From Acinetobacter sp. TR3 (GTDB taxonomy: Bacteria > Pseudomonadota > Gammaproteobacteria > Pseudomonadales > Moraxellaceae), in NCBI RefSeq assembly GCF_027105055.1, contig NZ_CP114264.1, positions 496,001 through 560,000 of the forward strand: a DNA stretch of 64,000 nucleotides, given 5' to 3'. Within the stretch, counting starts at the first letter, position 1; every line of letters starts with the position of its first letter. The position numbers and the translations under genes are program-made. The notes under the pieces were generated by a model that was not told where the DNA came from, ran no database searches, and saw nothing but the letters and a program-made list of their open reading frames with translations. Below, piece by piece: positions 27,808 to 43,423 of this stretch.

Positions 27808-28665
27808 ATGAATTACCGTCACCATTTCCATGCGGGTAACTTTGCCGATGTTATGAAGCATGTACTTTTGCTTCAACTGCTCGCTCGTTTAAATGCTAAA
27901 GATAAACCTTATCGATATATCGATACCCATGGTGGTGCAGGTAAATATGATTTATCTACGTCTGAAGCACAAAAATCAGGTGAGTTTTTAACGGGTATCC
28001 ACCGTTTGGTCAAGCTTGATGATTCGATTAAACGTAATGCACCTGAAGGCATAAAACAATATCTTAAAATTGTTGAAGATATGCGTGCAGGTTCAGGTAA
28101 AGGCGCTTATCCAGGTTCACCTTGGTTTGCGCTTGAAGGCATGCGTGATATTGATAAAGCAACTATATTTGAAATGCAGCGTGATGTGTTTCAACAATTG
28201 TATTTTAATATTCGCGATAAACGTGCAGGCTTGCATGAGCGTGATTTTTATGAAGGCCTGATGGGTGTTATTCCGCCTAAAGAAAAACGTGGATTGGTCA
28301 TGATTGACCCACCATACGAAATCGAGCGTAAAGATTTTCCGCAATTGGTTGAAATACTTCAAGCCGCTCATAAAAAATGGCCGACGGGTGTATTTGCAGT
28401 GTGGTATCCAATCAAAGATCGCGCCATGATTGAACGTTTTGAAAAGAAAATGTTCAAAACAGGAATTCGTCGCCAATTAATTTGTGAAATTTGTGTTTGG
28501 CCTGATGACACGCCAGTTGGCTTGAATGGTTGTGGTCTACTAGTGATTAACCCGCCTTGGAAATTCTCTGAAGATGCAGACCAAGCCTTACAATGGCTAT
28601 TTCCGCATTTACGTATGAGTGAAAATGGTGGTCATGCCGCTGTGCGTTGGTTGGTGGGTGAATAA
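27808..28665 (+). CDS. rlmJ: 23S rRNA (adenine(2030)-N6)-methyltransferase
   Basis: A 285-aa RlmJ methylating A2030 of 23S rRNA. The N-terminus MNYRHHFHAGNFADVMKH is almost diagnostic, the SAM-binding segment is YIDTHGGAGKYDL, and the catalytic motif is MIDPPYE. It also matches the ComJ/YhiR-type family used in DNA uptake in some bacteria, since this methyltransferase was first linked to use of DNA as a nutrient. It is divergent from the oxygenase gene and 49 bp upstream of pssA. Confidence 0.95.
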   Translation: MNYRHHFHAGNFADVMKHVLLLQLLARLNAKDKPYRYIDTHGGAGKYDLSTSEAQKSGEFLTGIHRLVKLDDSIKRNAPEGIKQYLKIVEDMRAGSGKGAYPGSPWFALEGMRDIDKATIFEMQRDVFQQLYFNIRDKRAGLHERDFYEGLMGVIPPKEKRGLVMIDPPYEIERKDFPQLVEILQAAHKKWPTGVFAVWYPIKDRAMIERFEKKMFKTGIRRQLICEICVWPDDTPVGLNGCGLLVINPPWKFSEDADQALQWLFPHLRMSENGGHAAVRWLVGE

Positions 28666-28714
28666 CCCATCTCGCCACTAAAGAAGTCAAAATATTCTCG
28701 AGGAATTGAAAATA

Positions 28715-29548
28715 ATGACAAATTCTCTTAAACCTGATGCTGATTTAAATAAAGAAGATCATTCTTTTGATGGCATCACCTTTGAAGTAGAAGAAGAAGA
28801 ACAAACGCATGAAGGGCAAAAAGTAAAACGCCGTGGTATTTATTTATGGCCTAATCTTATTACTACAGCAGCATTACTTTCTGGTTTTTACTCCATTATT
28901 GCGAGTATGAATGGCAATTTTAATCAGGCGATTTACGCAATCTTTTTAGCTGCATTACTTGATGGATTAGATGGTCGAGTTGCACGCGCAATCGGTGCAC
29001 AAAGTGCATTTGGTGAGCAGTATGATTCACTTTCTGACTTATTAGCTTTTGGTGTTGCACCAGCAATTCTGATGTATAGCTGGAGTTTACATGACCTTGG
29101 ACGTATCGGTTTAGCCTGCTGTTTTATTTATACCGCGTGTGCTGCATTTCGTTTAGCACGTTTCAATGTACAAATTGGTGTGGTGGATAAGCGTTACTTT
29201 ATTGGAATTGCGAGCCCATTAGCTGCTGTTACTGTGATTTCAGTGGTGTGGGTCGGTCGTGATTTCCCATTTGTTTTTGATTTAAAAGATATTGTGATTC
29301 AAGTAATCAACTCCGTTTTGATGGTTGGTGTTGGTTTACTTATGATTTCAAATATCAAATACTATTCATTTAAACAAATGGATCGTAAACGTGTACCTTT
29401 TGTTGTGATGTTGCCTGTGGTCTTGATTTTTGCCGCAATCACGTACAACATTCCAGTAGGAATCTTGATTGTATGCATTCTTTATGTACTTTCAGGCTTT
29501 GTAACGACTTTATTTGCTAAAAAGAATGAAGCAAAAATAATAACTTAG
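28715..29548 (+). CDS. pssA: CDP-diacylglycerol-serine O-phosphatidyltransferase
   Basis: A 277-aa integral membrane enzyme making phosphatidylserine, the precursor of phosphatidylethanolamine. It has about 7-8 hydrophobic helices and the CDP-alcohol phosphatidyltransferase motif DGLDGRVAR...GEQYDSLSD, near residue 90. It is of the Bacillus/archaeal type, not the E. coli soluble type. The N-terminal ~40 residues are acidic and cytosolic. The start at ATG 28715 has GAGGA about ten bases upstream. It follows rlmJ and precedes an unassigned gene after 16 bp. Confidence 0.92.
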   Translation: MTNSLKPDADLNKEDHSFDGITFEVEEEEQTHEGQKVKRRGIYLWPNLITTAALLSGFYSIIASMNGNFNQAIYAIFLAALLDGLDGRVARAIGAQSAFGEQYDSLSDLLAFGVAPAILMYSWSLHDLGRIGLACCFIYTACAAFRLARFNVQIGVVDKRYFIGIASPLAAVTVISVVWVGRDFPFVFDLKDIVIQVINSVLMVGVGLLMISNIKYYSFKQMDRKRVPFVVMLPVVLIFAAITYNIPVGILIVCILYVLSGFVTTLFAKKNEAKIIT

Positions 29549-29564
29549 AAAAGAGAGGTTCAGT

Positions 29565-30626
29565 ATGCCAATATTGATGAATAACAATCAATTAAAGCGG
29601 CTGAACCTCAATAAGTCAGAAGCTTTAACATTTTATCCGCCAAAAGGCTTATTTAAAATTGTTTATCAAGCTTTAATTCTGCCGAATTTACCTGAGCCCT
29701 TTCATTACTTAAATTTTATTAGTCTAATCGGTCAACCTCGCATTCCGATTTGTTATAACGCCAGTGCTATTACTACGACGGCAATTGATACTGCGACAGT
29801 TTTGGTCAGTAGTAGTGTATCAACTGTTGGGCATCTCAAAAGTTATAGTGCCAAAGAGCATTGTCAATTAGAACAAGACCGTTATCAGTTTTTAGATGTA
29901 GATCAAATCCAAGTTGATTTCCCAAATTATTATTTTAAGCGTGATGATGAGGAGCTCAGTTGTCAACTCAAAGTGAATATTGGTTCTGAAATAGAAAATC
30001 ATTCAGCTTTACAATGGGGAGTTGGCGATTATTGGTATGTGCGTTGCCAATGTGAAGGGGAAATCACCTATAAAAAACAAAAGTATCAAATTGAAGCACA
30101 GGGTATTTTAAAACATGCTAGAGCCATTTATTTGCCTTTTATAGCTTTCCATTTTTTTACCTATCAAATCATTCAGATTAATGCAGATTTGCAAATTATT
30201 TTGTCCGAACTCAGAAATCAGTGGAATAGCATTATTTTTTCTCGCATTGAAATTCAGTCGAATGAACAGCAATCTCGACTTTATGATGATGAAGTCATTT
30301 TTGATGTCAGCCGTGTTTATCCAAAAGTTCAGACACCTAATGGTCGTGATATGTATTTACCTAGGGAATTCATTTGGCAATATTCAGAAAAGGATGCGGT
30401 TGTCTTTCAACTAACAGCACAAAGTCGAGGTGATTATAAATTTGGTTTGGCAGCAGGTTATGTGGGCAGCTTTCACTATCAACTCTTCTGGAACAATGAG
30501 AGTTATGAGGGCACTGGATACTGTGAATATATCGATTGCAGACCTTTACACTGGCAAGAAAAAAATAAAACTGAGCAAATAATCGACCAAATCGCACATT
30601 TTCAGCCTTATTTGTGTAAAAAATGA
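29565..30626 (+). CDS. conserved protein of unknown function after pssA
   Basis: A 353-aa beta-rich protein without signal peptide or membrane helices in the first half; one hydrophobic stretch lies near residues 187-203 (AIYLPFIAFHFFTYQIIQI). Its many short alternating strands (WGVGDYWYVRCQCEGEITY, FKFGLAAGYVGSFHYQLFW) suggest a lipocalin/CrtC-like double barrel, but this is inference. The 16-bp gap after pssA and a good ribosome-binding site (AGAGAGG) imply cotranscription and possible involvement with lipids. It is the last gene before the rRNA operon. Confidence 0.55.
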   Translation: MPILMNNNQLKRLNLNKSEALTFYPPKGLFKIVYQALILPNLPEPFHYLNFISLIGQPRIPICYNASAITTTAIDTATVLVSSSVSTVGHLKSYSAKEHCQLEQDRYQFLDVDQIQVDFPNYYFKRDDEELSCQLKVNIGSEIENHSALQWGVGDYWYVRCQCEGEITYKKQKYQIEAQGILKHARAIYLPFIAFHFFTYQIIQINADLQIILSELRNQWNSIIFSRIEIQSNEQQSRLYDDEVIFDVSRVYPKVQTPNGRDMYLPREFIWQYSEKDAVVFQLTAQSRGDYKFGLAAGYVGSFHYQLFWNNESYEGTGYCEYIDCRPLHWQEKNKTEQIIDQIAHFQPYLCKK

Positions 30627-30666
30627 TCGGTTGATGCGATAAGTGAAATAAATTTTCTAAAAGTGC

Positions 30667-30694
30667 TTGCACCTGATCTGAAATACTGTAGAAT
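30667..30694 (+). promoter_or_regulatory. rRNA operon promoter
   Basis: -35 TTGCAC (30667-30672), 16-bp spacer, -10 TAGAAT (30689-30694). It is in the gene-free stretch 30627-31036 upstream of 16S, which otherwise carries the transcribed leader. It is the best sigma-70 match there; the transcription start would be near 30701. Confidence 0.55.
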
Positions 30695-30886
30695 GCACAT
30701 CCATCGGCGGTGATGCAGATAAAAACTTGTTGAGAAACAAGGATTTGGCTAGAAAGGTTAGATTCTTGGGTTGATTGGTAGGTTTAAAAAATATCGAAAT
30801 TACCTGTTGACTTTAGTTTAGATTAGAGTAACATAGCCGACCTAGCTTGATGATGACGAATCATCGAGAAGATCATTAAGAGAATA

Positions 30887-30907
30887 GAAGAACAACTTGT
30901 GTGGATT
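30887..30907 (+). other. 16S rRNA processing stem, 5' side
   Basis: The 21 bases here are complementary, with one extra A, to 32598-32619 just after 16S (GAAGAACAACTTGT pairs with ACAAGTTGTTCTTC). The two strands would form the long duplex cut by RNase III to release pre-16S. Confidence 0.7.
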
Positions 30908-31036
30908 TTTACTGGTTGATCGATCGAAAATATTTCATTGATTGAATGGTAGAAATTTCTCGAAGTTTATTTGAGCGAATTTTTAGTCAGAAAATTGATG
31001 AGCCAAGATTTGTAGCCATAAGCTACTAATGATTTT

Positions 31037-32574
<1,538 letters not shown>

Positions 32575-32633
32575 ACGAAAGATTGACGATCGGTAAGAAT
32601 CCACAACAAGTTGTTCTTCGAAGATGTATCTGA

Positions 32634-32710
<77 letters not shown>

Positions 32711-32746
32711 AATCTGAAAGATATATCGTTCATTAAGTGATAAGCT

Positions 32747-32822
32747 GGGGACTTAGCTTAGTTGGTAGAGCGCCTGCTTTGCACGCAGGAGGTCAGGAGT
32801 TCGACTCTCCTAGTCTCCACCA
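32747..32822 (+). tRNA. alaT: tRNA-Ala(TGC)
   Basis: A 76-nt cloverleaf: GGGGACT acceptor pairs with AGTCTCC, anticodon loop TTTGCAC with TGC at 32780-32782, CCA encoded. It is the second spacer tRNA. Confidence 0.97.
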
Positions 32823-33189
32823 TGTACTTTACAGAGTACAAGCTAAGAAGATTATAGAGTTTAGTGAATACAGTCTAATTTGACTGGTTTATTAATCTCT
32901 GTGATTTATCACAGTTTACTGCAAGCTGACGAGGCTGTAGTTAATCATTAACAGATTAGAATTTGAGTCTGAAATAAATTGTTCAAACTCGATTAAATAG
33001 GAAGATAACAAGTAATTGTTAAATTAATATTTAATCTGAGAACTAGCAAAAACACTGAATCAAGCGTTTTGGTATATGAATTTAGATTGAAGCTGTATGG
33101 TGATTAAGTTCACAGACAACGAATAGTAGCAATTAAGTTTGCAACGCTAACACTGACTTGTATGTGTTAACGACTGTTTGGGGTTGTAT
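32823..33189 (+). other. 16S-23S spacer, tRNA-Ala to 23S
   Basis: AT-rich transcribed spacer without genes. Its last ~18 bases (33172-33189, GACTGTTTGGGGTTGTAT) pair with 36081-36097 beyond the 23S end, forming the pre-23S RNase III stem with the 23S termini. Confidence 0.7.
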
Positions 33190-36080
<2,891 letters not shown>

Positions 36081-36252
36081 ACAACACCCAAACAGTTGTT
36101 GTATTCAAGATAAATTCAATACATAACTTGATTTAGTGTGAAAACTAGTTAAAATGCTGAACACAAAGTTAGACTCAATATCTAATCCGTTAATAACTCA
36201 TTTGGAAAAAGCCTTGGCATAGATAAGACCAAAGCAAGTATCCATAAACAGT

Positions 36253-36370
36253 TTGCTGGCGACAATAGCAAGAGTGAACCACCTGATCCCTTCCCGAACT
36301 CAGAAGTGAAACCTCTTAGCGCTGATGGTAGTGTGGCGTTTGCCATGTGAGAGTAAGTCATCGCCAGCTT
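36253..36370 (+). rRNA. rrf: 5S ribosomal RNA
   Basis: GCTGGCGA at the start pairs with TCGCCAGC at the end; the internal CCTGATCCCTTCCCGAACTC block is typical of 5S. The interval 36081-36252 is transcribed spacer. Confidence 0.95.
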
Positions 36371-36380
36371 TTAATTCTAA

Positions 36381-36419
36381 AACACCCCCTCCGCTAATGC
36401 TGAGGGGGTGTTTTTTATT
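36381..36419 (+). terminator. rRNA operon terminator
   Basis: AACACCCCCTC-10 nt-GAGGGGGTGTT followed by T-rich tail; an eleven-base perfect stem just after 5S. Confidence 0.92.
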
Positions 36420-36472
36420 GGGGAAAATAGACTAAAAAATGATAGCGTAGAAAACATCGTAAATTTAGAATT

Positions 36473-37129
36473 ATGGTACATTTAAAAATAAGTATGAGGA
36501 AAAGTATCGACATGATGTTTTTAATTTTCACAATATTTTGTGTATGTGTTTTTTATCAAATTTGTGTTTATATTAATCGTAGAGAAAGAATAAAAACCAG
36601 AATACCACATAAAAAGAAGGTTGTATTTGAAAGAAGATCCATTCCTCATATAGATGAAAAAATGCAGTTAGTAAATGAATCAGCAGCAATTAATAATCAA
36701 AATTATATAGAAAAAATAGATCAAGTACTTAAAGATTTGGAGGATAAAGGTGAGGTAATACTTATTTCAACTAATCCAAAATATATACCAAAATTTATAT
36801 TTCATTCAATAGTTGAGGAGGTGTTGAAAGATCGGTACAGTGATTTTTTAATTGAATCTGATATACCTTATTTATTAGAAAGGGTTGCTCAAGAAGTAAG
36901 CTTAATATTCTCTGAGGATATAAAAAATGCGGAAAGAATAGCAAATGAGTTTTATCATAAATTATTATATCGCTATACTATGGTTCAGGTTGCAGAGATC
37001 ATACATCATGAGACTCCTTTTGAGATAGCATTAAGAGCATTCTATAGTATAGAGTTGAAAAATATAGATAATCGAGATTTTAATTATCTGGACTGGAGAA
37101 AGCAATACTACATGAAGTTGAGGGGGTGA
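36473..37129 (+). CDS. AT-rich orphan membrane-anchored protein, unknown
   Basis: Encodes up to 218 aa. One N-terminal membrane helix (about residues 15-33, MFLIFTIFCVCVFYQICVYI), then a basic stretch and an all-helical soluble domain. I do not recognise the family. Base composition is markedly more AT-rich than neighbouring core genes. Start candidates at 36473, 36494 and 36512 lack a good ribosome-binding site; the last would begin at the membrane helix. It sits between the rRNA terminator and rpoN without partners, which suggests a lineage-specific insertion. Confidence 0.5.
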   Translation: MVHLKISMRKSIDMMFLIFTIFCVCVFYQICVYINRRERIKTRIPHKKKVVFERRSIPHIDEKMQLVNESAAINNQNYIEKIDQVLKDLEDKGEVILISTNPKYIPKFIFHSIVEEVLKDRYSDFLIESDIPYLLERVAQEVSLIFSEDIKNAERIANEFYHKLLYRYTMVQVAEIIHHETPFEIALRAFYSIELKNIDNRDFNYLDWRKQYYMKLRG

Positions 37130-37421
37130 ATCTATTCTTATGTGTCGGTGAAAAAATGTAAGAAAATTATCATTTATTAGCGTATCGATGTTAATTATAA
37201 TAAATTTATCCTCTTAGCTAAAAGGAGGGTGGGAAAGATATTTATTTTTTACGTTAATTTTAACAATTAAGACACTTTTTGATGAGCTTTATCACCCTAC
37301 TTACCATCAGAATGAAAAAGAAAAATAGGTAAAGATACCTTTTCTATAGGCTTCTGTATTTTTTTATGCTATAAATCTTCTTGCAGGCATGTTTTTTGCT
37401 TGTTTAAAAAGGGATTTTAGT

Positions 37422-38870
37422 ATGAAGCTATCTGTAGGGTTGAAAGTTGCGAATAGTTTATCGTTAACCCCTCAATTACAGCAGGCAATTCGTTTACTAC
37501 AACTTTCTAGTTTGGAATTGGAGCAAGAAATACAAATTCAATTAGATAGTAATCCGTTACTGGAAAAAATTGAAGAAAATAATACAACAGAAAGTTTATC
37601 TACTTCAGAGATCAATGAGTCAGGAGATTTAACAACTGAACTTAATGCAGACCATTTACCAAATGACTTGCCTGTTGATACCGAATGGGATGATATTTAT
37701 ACACATCAATCAACTGCATTAGCGTCGCCAGAATATGAGGAACGAGAGGATAATCGTCAAGTTCAATTGAGCCTAAAAGAACACATTTTAGAGCAAGTAA
37801 ATTTATTACATTTTTCCACAGTAGATAAATTAATTGCTTATTGCATCGTTGATTCTTTAGATGATAAAGGGTTTTTAGATGCTGAATTAGATGATATTTT
37901 GCTTGCAGTTACTCGGCTATTACAGGAAATGGAGAGTGCTGATGAGGTTGAAGAAGATGAAATTATTGTTGTTTTAAAACATATTCAACGTTTAGATCCA
38001 ATTGGAGTGGGTTCTCGAAATTTAGCAGAATGTTTAAAGATCCAATTAGAAGTCATAGATCAAAAAAAATCATACTTAGCTGAAGCAAAGTGTTTACTGA
38101 AGTATTATGAATTATTAATAGCAAATGATCTAAATAAACTATTAAAACAAACAGGTTTGTCTAAAGAGCAGTTGAAAGGTGCTGTTGATTTATTAAAAAC
38201 ATTAAAACCATATCCAGGATTAGAATTTAGCCAACAAGAATCTGAATATCAAGTTCCTGATGTTGTGGTTTCCAAGAAAGATCAGCATTGGCAAGTCCAG
38301 CTTAATCCTGATGTTATGCCTAAATTAAGGATTAATTCTTTTTATTCAAATATGATTCGTCGTGCTGATCAGAGTGATGATAATGTTTATTTACGTAATC
38401 AAATGCTTGAGGCGAAAAATTTTATTAAAAGCATAGACGAACGACATAAAACATTACTCAAAGTTTCAACTTGTATTGTGGAACATCAGCGAGCTTTTCT
38501 TGAACAAGGACCTGAGGCGATGAAACCTTTAGTTCTCCGTGATGTTGCGGAGGAAGTTGAATTGCATGAGTCTACTGTTTCACGTGTAACAACCAATAAG
38601 TATATGCTTACGCCACGTGGTTTATTTGAATTGAAATACTTTTTTTCAAGTCATGTTGGAACGACAACAGGTGGTGAGGCATCTTCAACTGCGATTCGGG
38701 CAATGATTAAAAAATTGGTTTCGAATGAAAATCCGCGTAAGCCTTTGTCTGATAATGCAATTGCGGAAATGTTGAAAGATGAGGGGATTGAAGTAGCTCG
38801 ACGTACAGTCGCAAAATATCGCGAATCGTTACATATTCCATCGTCTTCAGAAAGAAAAGTCTTGATCTAA
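37422..38870 (+). CDS. rpoN: RNA polymerase sigma-54 factor
   Basis: A 482-aa sigma-54. Region I (LTPQLQQAIRLLQLSSLELEQEIQ) mediates activator response, an acidic region II follows, the core-binding domain spans about 110-300, and the C-terminal RpoN box is ARRTVAKYRESLHIPSSSER. ATG 37422 with AGGGA upstream is the conserved start. It is followed by a hairpin and then hpf, a common rpoN neighbour. lptB, which usually precedes rpoN, is absent here. The interval 37130-37421 shows no gene. Confidence 0.96.
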   Translation: MKLSVGLKVANSLSLTPQLQQAIRLLQLSSLELEQEIQIQLDSNPLLEKIEENNTTESLSTSEINESGDLTTELNADHLPNDLPVDTEWDDIYTHQSTALASPEYEEREDNRQVQLSLKEHILEQVNLLHFSTVDKLIAYCIVDSLDDKGFLDAELDDILLAVTRLLQEMESADEVEEDEIIVVLKHIQRLDPIGVGSRNLAECLKIQLEVIDQKKSYLAEAKCLLKYYELLIANDLNKLLKQTGLSKEQLKGAVDLLKTLKPYPGLEFSQQESEYQVPDVVVSKKDQHWQVQLNPDVMPKLRINSFYSNMIRRADQSDDNVYLRNQMLEAKNFIKSIDERHKTLLKVSTCIVEHQRAFLEQGPEAMKPLVLRDVAEEVELHESTVSRVTTNKYMLTPRGLFELKYFFSSHVGTTTGGEASSTAIRAMIKKLVSNENPRKPLSDNAIAEMLKDEGIEVARRTVAKYRESLHIPSSSERKVLI

Positions 38871-38896
38871 ATTTCAAGGTGTGACTATTCTAAGCG

Positions 38897-38923
38897 TTCA
38901 TTATGACGAAATAATGAATTTTT
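38897..38923 (+). terminator. hairpin after rpoN
   Basis: TTCATTAT-6 nt-ATAATGAA followed by TTTTT; a weak AT-rich terminator that may let some transcripts run into hpf. Confidence 0.45.
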
Positions 38924-39036
38924 CAATAATCACTAAAGGAATCGCTAAAATGATTTAATGAATGTTGAATCTTAATATGCATTAAATTTGCTTGGGCGAT
39001 TCTTTGTATCCTTAGAAAAAGGTGAGGGATAGAATT

Positions 39037-39378
39037 ATGCAAATAACGATTCGTGGACACCATTTAACTATTACGCCTGCTATTGAAGAAAATATAAAAA
39101 TGAAATTTAGTCAAATGACTAAGCATCTAGATCAAGTGAATAGTATGCAAATCAAATTGGCTAAAGATCATCAAATTGATAGACGTTCTCATAAAGGGAG
39201 CTCTAATCATATTGCTGAGGCGATTATTCGCTTACCGGGGATTGAACTGTTTGCGCAGGCGACAGCAGATGATATGTATACTTCGATTAATAAATTAACA
39301 GAAAAACTGAAAAGACAGCTTGCAAAACATAGAAAAATACAGTGTTCTTATCAACATGAGCTTGCAATTTTAACTTAA
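39037..39378 (+). CDS. hpf: ribosome hibernation promoting factor (short form)
   Basis: A 113-aa HPF/YhbH-type protein that binds the 30S subunit in stationary phase and helps form inactive 100S dimers. MQITIRGHHLTITPAIEENIKMKF and the AEAIIRLPGIELFAQATADDMYTSINKLTEKLKRQL block are characteristic; the long-form C-terminal extension is missing. The ATG at 39037 has GAGGGA upstream. It is next to rpoN as in E. coli. Confidence 0.92.
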   Translation: MQITIRGHHLTITPAIEENIKMKFSQMTKHLDQVNSMQIKLAKDHQIDRRSHKGSSNHIAEAIIRLPGIELFAQATADDMYTSINKLTEKLKRQLAKHRKIQCSYQHELAILT

Positions 39379-39389
39379 GTTTTTTTATT

Positions 39390-39421
39390 AAAAGAGGCTT
39401 TGCAAATAGCCTCTTTTTTTT
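39390..39421 (+). terminator. terminator of hpf
   Basis: AAAGAGGC-10 nt-GCCTCTTT followed by more T. Confidence 0.8.
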
Positions 39422-39513
39422 ATCGATAAAAAAAGAAACGGCTTACTGAATTATCTGAAAAAGTTATAGTAAAATGTATGGTTTGACGCCATGGTTGTAT
39501 AAGAGGTCTAGTA

Positions 39514-39765
39514 ATGAATAGTGAGCAGCTCACGCAAATTTTAAAAGAAGCTTTCCCTGAAGCAGAAGTAGCAGTGAGTGGCCAAGCTGGGAAATTCGAC
39601 CTTCGAATAGTTGATGATCAGTTTGATGGCAAACGTACGATTACTCGTCAACAAGCCGTATATGCACCATTAAACTCTTATATCGCAAGTGGTGAAGTGC
39701 ATGCAGTTACGATTCGCGCAATGACAAAAGACGAATGGCGCAAAGCAAGCCTTTTCGGAGCTTAA
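39514..39765 (+). CDS. ibaG: BolA-family protein IbaG
   Basis: An 83-aa BolA/IbaG-like protein; members bind monothiol glutaredoxins through a shared [2Fe-2S] cluster and influence envelope and acid responses. The BolA pattern is visible: LTQILKEAFPEAEVAVSG, RQQAVYAPLNSYIASGEVHAVTIRAMT, a His in the C-terminal half. It is six bases upstream of murA, the conserved ibaG-murA pair. Confidence 0.9.
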   Translation: MNSEQLTQILKEAFPEAEVAVSGQAGKFDLRIVDDQFDGKRTITRQQAVYAPLNSYIASGEVHAVTIRAMTKDEWRKASLFGA

Positions 39766-41717
<1,952 letters not shown>

Positions 41718-41733
41718 TTTTGTATGATGATTC

Positions 41734-41763
41734 AAAAAAACCGTTCTTTTGAACGGTTTTTTT
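41734..41763 (+). terminator. terminator of ibaG-murA-hisG
   Basis: AAAAAACCGTTC-tttt-GAACGGTTTTTT after hisG. Confidence 0.85.
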
Positions 41764-41767
41764 ATCG

Positions 41768-41938
41768 CTTAATTTTCTAATTAAGGGAAAGAATGTCTTA
41801 CTTTCAAATGATGCTCGTTTAAAACAACAAGATGCGCCTGAAAATTTAAATGCTTCAGTTGTTGTGGAACGTCATGGTGCTTTGAATTGGCTAATACAGC
41901 ATGATGGAGATTGGGATAATCCAAACTTAAATACATAA
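41768..41938 (+). pseudogene. 3' remnant of a DUF4272 gene
   Basis: An open frame without start codon ends with TAA at 41936. Its last ~25 residues (SVVVERHGALNWLIQHDG, then DWDNPNLNT) match the conserved C-terminus of DUF4272 proteins, which end ERHxALNWL...WDDVxxDT. Only about 50 codons remain, directly behind the hisG terminator. It is in the 352-bp interval between hisG and hisD; the rest of this interval (41939-42069) shows nothing else. A whole gene was probably present in an ancestor. Confidence 0.6.
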
Positions 41939-42069
41939 AATTTAAAATATTTAAACCTAAAAATGATTTTTTCTATTAAAGCAGGTGGAAATGCTGATGT
42001 TATCTTGCCCACAAGCATGTTGAAAAAGAGTAAACTTAGCTTTCTCTTATTCGCCTTGTGGGTAAATTG

Positions 42070-43359
42070 ATGCGACGTTTATCGACTCAGGATCAAAATT
42101 TTAAACAGGCATTTGCTGAACTTTTAGCATTTGAAACTGTGAATGATCCTCAATTAGTACAAACTGTAGACCAAATCATTGCTGATGTTCGGCAGTATGG
42201 TGATGAACATGTACTTAAATTAACACAACAGTTCGATCGACATCCAGCGCATCAATTCTCGGATTTGGAACTGACCCAAGCTCAACTTAAAACTGCATTT
42301 GAAGGCTTAAGCACAGAAATTCGTGAAGCCTTAGAATTGGCTGCAAAACGTATTCGTTCTTTCCATCAGGCACAAAAGCAGGAAGGTTGGACTTATGTTG
42401 ATGATCTGGGTAATACCTTAGGTCAGAAAGTCACGCCACTTGATCGCGTCGGGATTTATGTTCCTGGTGGATTAGCATCTTATCCATCATCTGTACTTAT
42501 GAATGCTTTACCAGCACATGTAGCAGGGGTTCCTGAAATTATCATGGTGGTTCCAGCGCCGAATGGTGAATTGAATCCATTGGTTTTAGCAGCTGCATAT
42601 TTAGCAGGGGTAAGCCGTGTATTTACTATTGGCGGTGCTCAAGCCGTTGCAGCGTTAGCTTATGGAACGCAAACCATTCCAGCTGTCGATAAAATTACAG
42701 GACCGGGGAACCGTTTTGTAGCAGCAGCCAAACGTGCAGTCTTTGGTCAGGTGGGTATTGATATGATCGCGGGGCCTTCGGAAATTTTGGTGTATGCCGA
42801 AGGGGAAAATAATGCTGAATGGTTGGCTATGGATGTATTGTCTCAAGCTGAGCATGATACGGTTGCACAAGCCATTTTTATTACGCCAGATCAAGCACTT
42901 TTAAATGCTGTCGAAACAGCCATTGAAAAGCATTTAAGTGAATTGCCAAAAGCAGAAATTGCTCGAACTTCGATTCAAAATCGTGGTGCGTTGGTACTGG
43001 TAAAGGATCGTGCGGAAGCGATTAAACTGATTAATCAGGTTGCTCCAGAGCATTTAGAATTATGTCTTGATGATGCTGAATTAATGAGCCAAGAGATTCG
43101 TCATGCAGGTGCGATCTTTATGGGGCGTTATACGCCTGAAGCGATCGGTGATTATTGTGCAGGTCCAAATCATGTTTTACCGACTTCGGGTACAGCGCGT
43201 TTTTCTTCACCGCTCGGCGTTTATGATTTCCAAAAGCGTTCAAGTTTAATTATGTGCTCGCAAGAGGGCGTTAAAACTTTGGCTAAAACAGCAGATGTGT
43301 TGGCAGTTGAAGAAAATCTTGATGCCCATGCACGCTCGGCACGCTATCGTTATCAATAA
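42070..43359 (+). CDS. hisD: histidinol dehydrogenase
   Basis: A 429-aa zinc-dependent enzyme for the last two steps of histidine synthesis (histidinol to histidine). [23 protein letters not shown], and [10 protein letters not shown] with His/Glu ligands are present. The ATG at 42070 is used because the conserved N-terminus MRRLSTQDQ begins there; an in-frame GTG lies four codons upstream. It is followed by a small terminator-like hairpin and then hisC. Confidence 0.96.
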   Translation: MRRLSTQDQNFKQAFAELLAFETVNDPQLVQTVDQIIADVRQYGDEHVLKLTQQFDRHPAHQFSDLELTQAQLKTAFEGLSTEIREALELAAKRIRSFHQAQKQEGWTYVDDLGNTLGQKVTPLDRVGIYVPGGLASYPSSVLMNALPAHVAGVPEIIMVVPAPNGELNPLVLAAAYLAGVSRVFTIGGAQAVAALAYGTQTIPAVDKITGPGNRFVAAAKRAVFGQVGIDMIAGPSEILVYAEGENNAEWLAMDVLSQAEHDTVAQAIFITPDQALLNAVETAIEKHLSELPKAEIARTSIQNRGALVLVKDRAEAIKLINQVAPEHLELCLDDAELMSQEIRHAGAIFMGRYTPEAIGDYCAGPNHVLPTSGTARFSSPLGVYDFQKRSSLIMCSQEGVKTLAKTADVLAVEENLDAHARSARYRYQ

Positions 43360-43378
43360 CCGATTCGAAGAATAGATA

Positions 43379-43402
43379 GGGGCTGATAGAAGCCCCTTTT
43401 TT
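43379..43402 (+). terminator. hairpin between hisD and hisC
   Basis: GGGGCT-gataga-AGCCCC followed by TTTTTT, 20 bp after hisD. Confidence 0.7.
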
Positions 43403-43423
43403 GAGATATATGAGAGTAGAACA

